NCBI GenBank assembly: GCA_003457065.1
Contig: DMJQ01000133.1
Location: 425 to 8,077 of the forward strand
Length of the DNA: 7,653 bases
Source of the DNA: Clostridiales bacterium
GTDB lineage: Bacteria; Bacillota; Clostridia; Tissierellales; Sedimentibacteraceae
Direction: 5' to 3'
In this document: one piece after another, positions 1 through 4,911 of the stretch
Layout: the number at the start of each line of letters is the position of its first letter
Position numbering within the stretch: position 1 is the stretch's first letter
Notes under the pieces: generated by a model
What the model saw: only the letters and a program-made list of their open reading frames with translations
Told to the model about the DNA's origin: nothing
Database searches by the model: none
Position numbers and translations under genes: made by a program

Positions 1-1
1 T

Positions 2-223
2 AAGTCAAACCAGAATGTAACAGCATTAATGGATGAACTGGCTGGAACAGAAAACAGAATCTCTACCGAAAGAGACAGGTACAATGCGGTAGTAAAAGAA
101 TATAACAGGGCAATAAGGTCATTCCCTAAAAACATAATAGCAGGAATGTTTGGATTTAAAGAGAGACCGTATTTTGAAGCAACTGCCGGAGCTGATGTTG
201 CACCTGAAGTAAATTTTGATTAA
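2..223 (+). CDS. lemA: LemA family protein, C-terminal 73 residues (5' end outside window)
   Basis: The reading frame is open from the left edge and ends at TAA 221-223, so only the C-terminal part of the gene is present. The visible protein carries the conserved LemA tail: an N-Q-N helix, then ELAGTENRIS, the R-D-R-YN-VKEYN-AIRSFP helix, the turn NIIAGMFGF, and the closing YFEATAGADVAPEVNF. LemA proteins are usually about 180-200 residues, with one N-terminal membrane anchor and an alpha-helical domain outside the membrane. The anchor lies outside this window. Their biochemical role is poorly defined. The stop overlaps the ATG of the following TPM-domain gene by one base (TAATG), so the two are almost certainly co-transcribed and perhaps translationally coupled. 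LemA and TPM-domain genes are often neighbours. Family assignment is confident; function is not. Confidence 0.95.
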   Translation, partial: KSNQNVTALMDELAGTENRISTERDRYNAVVKEYNRAIRSFPKNIIAGMFGFKERPYFEATAGADVAPEVNFD

Positions 224-1056
224 TGTCTGGAGTGATACGTTTGAAAAAGACTCTGATGCCACTGATGCTGGCAGTCATACTATTATTTTCGGGAACATAT
301 TCCTATGCTCAGGTCAAACTGCCTGAACCTACAAGGGAATTCTATGTTAACGACTTGGCAGATGTAATAAGCGCAGAGGCAGAAAAAAACATAGTTCAGG
401 TGAACCTGAATTATGAAAAGACTGGAGAAAAACCGCAGATAGTAGTTGCGACGGTCCAGAATTTACAGGGCTTAGATGAAAATAAATATGCCGTGGAACT
501 TTTTGAGAAGTGGAAAATAGGAAGCGGTAAGCACGATAACGGCGTTTTAATTCTTCTTTCCATGGAGGAAAGAAGAATTAAAATAGAAGTCGGTTATGGG
601 CTTGAAGGTGCAATAACCGATTCCGAATCTGGAAGGATATTAGACCAGTCAACGGGGTATCTGTCTGCCGGAGATTATTCGGCAGGGCTGGAAAATATTT
701 TTTATCTGGTTGCCAAGAAAGTGAATGAAGAATATGGCTACGATGATGACGAAATTTTCAACAACGTGAATGCGAATATTCCGCAGGAAGAAAGTTCTGC
801 TAATGCGGGCGCCTTATTCAAGCTGATTTTATTGATTCTTTTAATCATAATAATCAACGGTTTCGGCGGAGGCGGCAGAAGAAGAAGAGGTATTTTCTTC
901 ATACCTCCCATAGGTCCTGGAAGAGGCGGCGGCTACGGCGGCGGTTTCGGAGGCGGAAATTCGGGCGGCGGTTTCGGAGGCGGAGGCTTTGGAGGAGGCG
1001 GAAGCTTCGGCGGAGGCGGCAGTTCAGGCGGAGGCGGAGCAAGCCGTGGATTTTAA
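223..1056 (+). CDS. TPM-domain (YgcG-like) membrane protein with glycine-rich C-terminal tail
   Basis: This 277-residue protein has four parts. Residues 1-30 form a signal peptide or anchor (K-rich start, then a hydrophobic core ending SYAQ). Residues about 39-170 form a TPM domain, recognised from FYVNDLADVIS, TGEKPQIVVATV, the LFEKWKIG-NGVLILLS block, IKIEVGYGLEGAITD and the SAGDYSAGLE block. Residues about 198-212 are a transmembrane helix rich in Leu/Ile, followed by RRRR at 219-222. The tail 231-277 is 31/47 glycine and ends GGASRGF, as is usual in this family. The orientation is inferred: TPM domain outside, Gly tail possibly on the other face. TPM domains have been linked to phosphatase activity and to membrane-protein quality control; no specific role is visible here. 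Start choice is open: ATG 223 overlaps the lemA stop, but in-frame TTG 241 has GGAG (229-232) 8 nt upstream and gives a classic MKKTLMPLM signal peptide. Confidence 0.9.
   Translation: MSGVIRLKKTLMPLMLAVILLFSGTYSYAQVKLPEPTREFYVNDLADVISAEAEKNIVQVNLNYEKTGEKPQIVVATVQNLQGLDENKYAVELFEKWKIGSGKHDNGVLILLSMEERRIKIEVGYGLEGAITDSESGRILDQSTGYLSAGDYSAGLENIFYLVAKKVNEEYGYDDDEIFNNVNANIPQEESSANAGALFKLILLILLIIIINGFGGGGRRRRGIFFIPPIGPGRGGGYGGGFGGGNSGGGFGGGGFGGGGSFGGGGSSGGGGASRGF
913..1053 (+). repeat. GGC/GGA-type low-complexity repeat encoding the glycine tail
   Basis: This stretch is built from degenerate GGCGGA/GGCGGC hexamers with interspersed TTC, TAC and AGC codons. They encode runs of two to four glycines separated by Phe, Tyr, Ser or Asn. 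It is much more GC-rich than the surrounding DNA. The imperfect repetition could allow slippage, so the tail length may vary between strains; that is inference. Confidence 0.75.
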
Positions 1057-1089
1057 TAAAAGAATAGACTATTGAATTCAATTGTAAAA

Positions 1090-1201
1090 TTAAAGCTGCT
1101 GCATGGCATCAGACTGTCATTATGGGCATCAACATAAGAATCTCATGATTAACTGAGATCTGCCCTTATCAGAATGGAATATGCTCATGCAGCAGCTTTA
1201 A
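1090..1201. repeat. 112-bp element bounded by perfect 16-bp inverted repeats, between convergent genes
   Basis: The arms are TTAAAGCTGCTGCATG (1090-1105) and its exact complement (1186-1201). After a bulged T at 1185 the stem continues with GCAT 1106-1109 paired to ATGC 1181-1184. Further in, GGGCA 1124-1128 pairs with TGCCC 1161-1165, and ATCTCA 1140-1145 pairs with TGAGAT 1154-1159 around an 8-nt loop. The whole can fold into one long, nested, interrupted rod. It lies 34 nt after the TPM gene stop and about 50 nt beyond the convergent acidic-protein gene. Alternatives are a bidirectional transcription end, a 3'-UTR or small structured RNA, or a MITE/ERIC-like palindromic repeat. The large interior and weak flanking T-tracts argue against a simple terminator. 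No coding potential was seen. Confidence 0.7.
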
Positions 1202-1251
1202 ATATTAAACTCGGCATTGTTTTTTTGCTGCTTATCTGCAGCTGATCAATT

Positions 1252-1755
1252 TTACGATATTCTCCCTAAAAATATGATTTCGTCTGTTTCCGCATTTACG
1301 ATAGAAAGTCCTTTTTCTTCCCAGTTTGATGAACCAAGATAACCAATCCTGTCATCCCAGGCATCATCATACTCATCCTTGGTAACCTTTTCACCATCCA
1401 CATAGTATTCTATTTCAGAAGCAATTAATTTAAATCCTTCCTGAGAAATAAAATCATGGTCGTCTTCAAGGTCATAATCATCTTCGTAATCGTCCTCATC
1501 GTCATAATCATAGTCTTCATCATCATAGTCATCGTAATCTGTATCAACATCAGCGTCTGTGTACAGATATCCGTAATTTATTAAGTTGTAAAGGCACTCG
1601 TACATTTCATTCATGCTTTCGTCATTGCTGTAAGCTTCACCTAATTGAGCAAAGAAATCCAAGATCTCCTGGCTTTTGACCTCATAAGTAACCTTATCCT
1701 TGGTGTAAAGCATTTCTTTAAAATCGCCGCTTTCATTTGTTATTGTAATTTTCAT
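1252..1755 (-). CDS. Uncharacterised acidic protein with an Asp/Glu/Tyr-rich tract
   Basis: I do not recognise this 167-residue protein. The start at 1755 is chosen because GGGGAGG lies 7 nt upstream. An in-frame ATG six codons further out (1773) would place that Shine-Dalgarno sequence inside the coding region, so it is less likely. The N-terminal part (about 1-66) looks like a folded alpha/beta segment (MKITITNESGDFKE, then LDFFAQLGEAY, then ECLYNLINYGYLY). Residues 67-101 are a low-complexity tract with 24 Asp/Glu and 6 Tyr in 35 positions. The C-terminal part (about 102-167) looks structured again (FKLIASEIEYYVDGEKVT, then GLSIVNAETDEIIFLGRIS). No signal peptide or membrane helix is visible, so it is probably cytosolic. 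It may be transcribed with the two upstream minus-strand frames, or from its own promoter in the AT-rich DNA at 1774-1810. Metal or polycation binding by the acidic tract would be a guess. Confidence 0.85.
   Translation of the reverse strand: MKITITNESGDFKEMLYTKDKVTYEVKSQEILDFFAQLGEAYSNDESMNEMYECLYNLINYGYLYTDADVDTDYDDYDDEDYDYDDEDDYEDDYDLEDDHDFISQEGFKLIASEIEYYVDGEKVTKDEYDDAWDDRIGYLGSSNWEEKGLSIVNAETDEIIFLGRIS
1453..1557 (-). repeat. GAT/GAC/TAT/GAA triplet-rich tract encoding the acidic segment
   Basis: On the minus strand this is a nearly uninterrupted series of GAT, GAC, GAA, GAG and TAT codons (TCA/TCG/ATA triplets on the plus strand). It encodes the Asp/Glu/Tyr tract of the uncharacterised protein. 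The imperfect triplet repetition suggests growth by slippage and possible length variation between strains. Confidence 0.7.
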
Positions 1756-1810
1756 GTTCCATCCTCCCCGCATAATATTTATTTATAAAATATATTAATC
1801 ATTTCTTAAA

Positions 1811-1999
1811 TTATAATAATTTTTTTGTATTCTTCGTGATTAATTTATTTGTTATAACAGAATTTATTATTTTGATGGCGGGGAGATGCTGTATGTTGTT
1901 CATTTGAAGCCATTCGCAAAAATCTGACATTTTTTGTGTTGACATACCGCCTTGCATTTCGCCGCCGGGGATGATATAAATCCGTGTGTGAAAGTTCAT
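1811..1999 (-). CDS. Small unrecognised ORF abutting the MBL-fold gene (62 aa)
   Basis: This frame starts with ATG directly after the TAG of the MBL-fold gene (TAGATG, zero spacing) and ends at TAA near 1811. I do not recognise the product. It contains a Gly-Met motif (PGGEMQGGMSTQKM) followed by SDFCEWLQMNNIQHLP and a Lys/Ile/Asn-rich end, with no signal peptide or clear membrane helix. There is no Shine-Dalgarno sequence before the ATG, so translation would depend on reinitiation by ribosomes finishing the MBL gene. In favour of a real gene: no longer frame occupies this DNA on either strand, the strand matches both neighbours, and the junction is tight. Against: it is short, lacks its own ribosome site, and has an AT-driven composition at its C-terminus. 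It may also be the decayed end of a longer ancestral protein. Confidence 0.4.
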   Translation of the reverse strand: MNFHTRIYIIPGGEMQGGMSTQKMSDFCEWLQMNNIQHLPAIKIINSVITNKLITKNTKKLL

Positions 2000-2725
2000 C
2001 TACGGCAGTAATATTTCATTATTATGATTAATTTCAATTATTTTTGTAGAAGTGTGAAGCTGTGATTTTTTAAAATCCGACGTTGTTTTGAAGTCTTCCC
2101 AGAAATGCATGGGTATGAATACTTTCGGCTTTAATTTTTCAATAAAATACTGTCCGCCGCACAGGTAATTGTATTCGAGTCTTCTATCCACAGGGAAGAA
2201 TGCAATATCTATGCCTGCATTTATGCTTGCTATGTCGTCTATAACGGCTTTAAATGCACTTTCCATTTCTTTTTCTTCTTCGGGTGTGTCATCGGGCCAC
2301 TTCCACCAGTTCAGGTCTCCTGCATGGAAAATATTCATGCCGTCAATGTTAACCAGAAAGCTTATGCCCTGGTCGGTTGAACCGAAGGTATTTATTTTCA
2401 GATTGTTTATTTTAAACTCTTCATTTTTCGTTGCCGTGTAAAGATTGTTTGTGCTGCCGCCATACAGCTTTATATCGCTGCTTAATATGTAGTATGTTTG
2501 CTCTTTTTCTCTGCTCCAGGAAAGTATTCTGCTGTTAAAATGGTCCTGGTGGCTGTGGGATGAAAATACATAAAGTGCTTTGGTGCTTTTAAATATGCTG
2601 TCAAGAAGTTGGTTGAAATCAAAATCTTCTTTTGAATCTTTTTTGTTTTTAAAATAATCAAATATTAAAAATGAACTGTCAGTTTCAACAATGAAACAGC
2701 TGTGGTATATATGATATATTTTCAA
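2000..2725 (-). CDS. MBL-fold (metallo-beta-lactamase superfamily) metal-dependent hydrolase
   Basis: This 241-residue protein has the hallmarks of the metallo-beta-lactamase fold. An N-terminal strand pair carries MKIYHIYHSCF and FLIFDYF. The metal motif is HSHQDH (His57, His59, Asp61, His62). A second ligand region is FHAGDLNWW (His134, Asp137), and the third is IPMHFWED (His207). The length and simple layout resemble UlaG-like or 'metal-dependent hydrolase' members without extra domains, and there is no signal peptide, so a cytosolic dinuclear-metal hydrolase is expected. The substrate cannot be told from the sequence; members act on lactones, phosphodiesters, thioesters and other substrates. 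The start is TTG at 2725, supported by GAGGAG at 2734-2739 with an 8-nt gap. No upstream ATG gives a better start. A consensus-like promoter lies about 115-140 nt upstream. It is followed immediately by a small ORF. Confidence 0.9.
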   Translation of the reverse strand: MKIYHIYHSCFIVETDSSFLIFDYFKNKKDSKEDFDFNQLLDSIFKSTKALYVFSSHSHQDHFNSRILSWSREKEQTYYILSSDIKLYGGSTNNLYTATKNEEFKINNLKINTFGSTDQGISFLVNIDGMNIFHAGDLNWWKWPDDTPEEEKEMESAFKAVIDDIASINAGIDIAFFPVDRRLEYNYLCGGQYFIEKLKPKVFIPMHFWEDFKTTSDFKKSQLHTSTKIIEINHNNEILLP

Positions 2726-2838
2726 GTTATCATCTCCTCACGTAAAGATAAGAACATAATAACATAAAAAGTTCTACATAAAAAGAGCAAACATTGCCCA
2801 TAATTAAAGATATGGAGTAAATCTTAATTTTTCAAGGA

Positions 2839-2867
2839 ATTTTACGGAAATTAATAATAAATGTCAA
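2839..2867 (-). promoter_or_regulatory. Sigma-A-type promoter for the MBL-fold gene
   Basis: On the minus strand there is a perfect TTGACA (plus positions 2862-2867), a 17-nt spacer, and TAAAAT (2839-2844), which matches TATAAT at five of six positions. Transcription would start near 2831 and give a leader of about 105 nt before the TTG start at 2725. This is the best-matching promoter in the window. Confidence 0.75.
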
Positions 2868-2874
2868 AAATAAT

Positions 2875-2903
2875 TTGTAATTATTTAATTTACATTGTAT
2901 AAT
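2875..2903 (+). promoter_or_regulatory. Sigma-A-type promoter for the DEAD-box helicase
   Basis: TTGTAA (2875-2880, four of six matches) and a perfect TATAAT (2898-2903) are separated by 17 nt. Transcription would begin near 2910. That leaves too little leader for a ribosome site before ATG 2924, but fits ATG 2942, which has GAGGT in front of it. The -35 box is 7 bp from that of the divergent MBL promoter. Confidence 0.7.
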
Positions 2904-2941
2904 GAGAAGTTAGTAAAAATAGAATGAGGTTGATAAGATTA

Positions 2942-3430
2942 ATGAAAATTGAAAATGTAATTTTGAATGAGAACATTCAAAGAGCCTTAGATGAAATGGG
3001 TTTCGAAGAAAGCACCCAGATTCAGCAAGAGGCAATACCTGTAGTATTAGAAGGAAGAGATATGATCGGGCAGTCAAATACAGGTACCGGCAAGACTGCA
3101 GCTTTTGGAATACCAATTCTTGAAAAGATAGATAAAGATTTAAGAATGCCGCAGGCTATTGTTTTATTGCCTACAAGAGAACTGGCGGTTCAGGTGGCAA
3201 ATGAATTTAGAAAAATCGGAAAATACATGGAAGGCATCAGAACAGTAGCGGTTTACGGCGGAGCGGATATACGTGACCAAATAAACAAATTAAAGGGAGG
3301 AGCACAAATTATAGTTGGGACTCCCGGAAGAATTATTGATTTAATAGACAGACATGTTATAAAATTAAGCGAAATAAATATAGCAGTTTTGGATGAAGCC
3401 GATGAAATGCTTAAGATGGGTTTCAGATAA
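2942..3430 (+). CDS. Helicase N-terminal fragment: RecA-like domain 1 up to the DEAD motif
   Basis: The first 162 residues of the interrupted helicase hold the Q motif (GFEESTQIQQEAIP, residues about 20-33) and motif I (SNTGTGKT, 45-52), the ATP-binding loop. They also hold motif Ia (PTRELA, 77-82), the YGG region (105-107), motif Ib (TPGR, 127-130) and motif II (DEAD, 151-154), and end eight residues later at MGFR. If the TAA is real, the fragment could bind ATP weakly at best. It would lack SAT, domain 2 and the arginine finger, so no helicase activity is expected. Confidence 0.6.
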   Translation: MKIENVILNENIQRALDEMGFEESTQIQQEAIPVVLEGRDMIGQSNTGTGKTAAFGIPILEKIDKDLRMPQAIVLLPTRELAVQVANEFRKIGKYMEGIRTVAVYGGADIRDQINKLKGGAQIIVGTPGRIIDLIDRHVIKLSEINIAVLDEADEMLKMGFR

Positions 3431-3439
3431 GATATTGAG

Positions 3440-4579
3440 ATGATACTGGGCAAAATAGATCACCCCTTTCAGACAGTTCTGTTTTCGGCAACAATTCCGG
3501 ATGCCATGAAAAATATTATTAAGAAATTCCTTAATAATCCTCAGATAGTAAGAGTATTGAGAGAAGGAATAACTGCCAAGGAAGTAAAGCAAAGCTATTT
3601 TCTTGTTAAAAACTCCGACAAAGTGGAGGCGCTGACAAGAATTATAGACACATACACTCCAAAACTTACGGTAATATTCTGCAACACTAAAAGATCTGTT
3701 GATGATCTGTATGAGAAGCTGATTGAAAAAGGTTACAACTGCGACAAAATACACGGTGATATAAAGCAGACACAAAGACTGGATACATTAAACAAGTTCA
3801 ATAACGGTGTCATAGACATATTGATTGCTACAGACGTTGCCGCAAGAGGAATAGACGTTGATGATATTGATATCGTTTTCAATTACGATCTTCCCCAGGA
3901 CGAAGAATATTACATTCACAGAATAGGACGAACAGGAAGAGCCGGAAAATCCGGTAAAGCCTTTACCTTTGTCGTAGGCAAGGAAATATATAAGCTTAAA
4001 GACATCATGCGCCATACAAACGCTAAAATTTCAAGAGAAAAACTTCCCTCTTCAGGCGATATTGAGCAGGTAAAACATAATGCATTTATTGAAGAGATAA
4101 AAAATACACTTTATAAAGGCCAGCTTACAAAATATATCAATTTGGCCGAAACAATTATATCGGAAAATGATATAACTGCAATGGATTTAGCGTCAGCCCT
4201 TTTAAAAATGAGTCTTTTTGAAGAAGTAAAAGAAGAATATTCGGATTTTGATGTTGAGTATTCCTATGAAAAGGAAAGTGAGAGGTTTAAGAGCCCAAAA
4301 CAAAAAACCGATAAATCCGGCAAGAAGCTTACGGATAAAAATATGGTAAGAATTTTCATAAACATAGGAAAATCAGATGGTGTAAGGGCTAAAGACATCG
4401 TCGGAGCCTTGGCAAATGAAGGCGGCCTTTCAGGAAAATCCATAGGTAATGTAGATATATACAATGATTTCACCTTTGTTGACATCCCCAAAAAGGAAGC
4501 GCACGATACGATAAAGCGTATGAAAAGTACAAGAATTAAGAATAAGAAAGTTAATTTGGAGATTGCCAAAAAAAAGTAA
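3440..4579 (+). CDS. Helicase C-terminal fragment: SAT motif, RecA-like domain 2 and DbpA RNA-binding domain
   Basis: This 379-codon frame starts at the first ATG after the TAA and is in phase with the upstream half. It holds motif III (SAT, residues 16-18), motif IV (VIFCNT, 78-83) and motif V (ATDVAARGID, 130-139). Motif VI follows (HRIGRTGR, 160-167), with the arginine finger. A charged linker at about 265-300 leads into a DbpA-type RNA-binding domain (about 302-376; VRIFINIGKSDG, GALANEGGLSG, IGNVDIYNDFTFVDIP, RIKNKKVNLEIA). In B. subtilis YxiN and E. coli DbpA this domain binds hairpin 92 of 23S rRNA; CsdA/DeaD carry a related one. The ATG lies 9 nt after the stop with only a weak purine stretch before it, so reinitiation could give a low level of a protein that binds RNA but cannot hydrolyse ATP. 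That is speculation. Confidence 0.6.
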   Translation: MILGKIDHPFQTVLFSATIPDAMKNIIKKFLNNPQIVRVLREGITAKEVKQSYFLVKNSDKVEALTRIIDTYTPKLTVIFCNTKRSVDDLYEKLIEKGYNCDKIHGDIKQTQRLDTLNKFNNGVIDILIATDVAARGIDVDDIDIVFNYDLPQDEEYYIHRIGRTGRAGKSGKAFTFVVGKEIYKLKDIMRHTNAKISREKLPSSGDIEQVKHNAFIEEIKNTLYKGQLTKYINLAETIISENDITAMDLASALLKMSLFEEVKEEYSDFDVEYSYEKESERFKSPKQKTDKSGKKLTDKNMVRIFINIGKSDGVRAKDIVGALANEGGLSGKSIGNVDIYNDFTFVDIPKKEAHDTIKRMKSTRIKNKKVNLEIAKKK

Positions 4580-4765
4580 AAATACATTTTCACCAAATTT
4601 TTGTAACTAAAATTTAATAATTTCCATTTTTTGATTTTATTATATATTTATATATATTGTATATTTATGCCCCTTTCCTGGGTATCCCTTTAGTGGAATT
4701 GTAAAAGTATACTGAAATGCATTTTTATTGATAATGCACATTAATATTAAATTCCGCATCTTTTG

Positions 4766-4794
4766 TTGATTTATTTGTGGTATTAGAGTATAAT
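4766..4794 (+). promoter_or_regulatory. Sigma-A-type promoter for the transporter binding-protein gene
   Basis: TTGATT (4766-4771, four of six matches) and a perfect TATAAT (4789-4794) have 17-nt spacing. Transcription would begin near 4801, giving a leader of about 110 nt before ATG 4912 that contains the palindromes at 4839-4886. The preceding 185 nt (4580-4765) are AT-rich. They contain only a small hairpin (TGCATT 4718-4723 / AATGCA 4733-4738), and I see no strong helicase terminator or gene there. Confidence 0.65.
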
Positions 4795-4838
4795 TCAATA
4801 TATTTAAAATACCCAATATGTTGACGAACAGGTCCAAG

Positions 4839-4886
4839 ATGTAAGTTTTTACATGTTTTACCACGGTTTTTAAAAAACCGGTAAAA
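4839..4886 (+). promoter_or_regulatory. Two adjacent hairpins/palindromes in the leader of the binding-protein gene
   Basis: The first is ATGTAA (4839-4844) and TTACAT (4849-4854) around a 4-nt loop. The second is an imperfect palindrome: TTTTACC (4856-4862) matches GGTAAAA (4880-4886), and inside it GGTTTTT (4865-4871) matches AAAAACC (4873-4879), with a 2-nt insertion on the left side only. It ends 15 nt before the ribosome site GAGGTG. As DNA it could be a repressor operator; as RNA it could affect stability or translation. No known riboswitch or T-box consensus is evident. Confidence 0.45.
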
Positions 4887-4911
4887 ATAAATAATCATAC
4901 GAGGTGAATTT

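Larger units (their letters stand above)
2942..4579 (+). pseudogene. DEAD-box ATP-dependent RNA helicase with DbpA-type RNA-binding domain, interrupted by an in-frame TAA
   Basis: Reading through the TAA at 3428-3430 gives a 546-codon frame, a normal length for CshA/CsdA/DbpA-like helicases. Both RecA-like domains and the C-terminal DbpA-type domain are intact and in one frame, so this is a single nonsense change rather than a frameshift or deletion. The interrupted site reads MGFR-stop-DIE; the family normally has MGFREDIE, so GAA to TAA explains it in one base. Such enzymes unwind short RNA duplexes in ribosome assembly and mRNA turnover, often at low temperature. Start 2942 is preferred over ATG 2924 because of the promoter position and GAGGT at 2926-2930. 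Its gap to the ATG, 11 nt, is on the long side. The remaining sequence shows no other decay, so the stop is either very recent or a sequencing or assembly error. Whether the gene is functionally dead is not certain. Confidence 0.85.

Noticed and set aside
899..1081. Minus-strand Arg/Leu-rich 60-codon frame
   Set aside because: It is simply the complement of the GGC/GGA glycine repeats (GCC/TCC read as Arg/Leu/Ser-type codons in another phase).
1220..1242. T-run followed by a GCTGC/GCAGC hairpin as a terminator of the acidic-protein gene
   Set aside because: On the minus strand the 5-bp hairpin is followed by As, not Ts; on the plus strand the T-run precedes the stem. The polarity is wrong for an intrinsic terminator on either strand.
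2169..2441. Plus-strand 90-codon frame opposite the MBL-fold gene
   Set aside because: It lies wholly antisense to a gene with clear metal-binding motifs, has no ribosome site, and its hydrophobic/Ser composition is what the complement of that gene would give.
3425..3433. Programmed readthrough or recoding of the helicase TAA
   Set aside because: No recoding signal or downstream stem is evident, TAA is the least leaky stop, and the position needs Glu in all related helicases. A point mutation or read error is simpler.
3365..3775. Minus-strand 136-codon frame over the helicase
   Set aside because: It is antisense to conserved helicase motifs and rich in Phe/Tyr/Ile, as expected from the complement of an AT-rich gene.
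4818..4844. Eight-codon leader peptide (ATG to TAA) upstream of the binding-protein gene
   Set aside because: No ribosome site and no run of regulatory codons; its stop merely overlaps the small hairpin.
4801..4911. Riboswitch or T-box in the binding-protein leader
   Set aside because: The leader is short, with two simple AT-rich hairpins; I see no T-box TGGNACC-type bulge, terminator/antiterminator pair, or known aptamer core.
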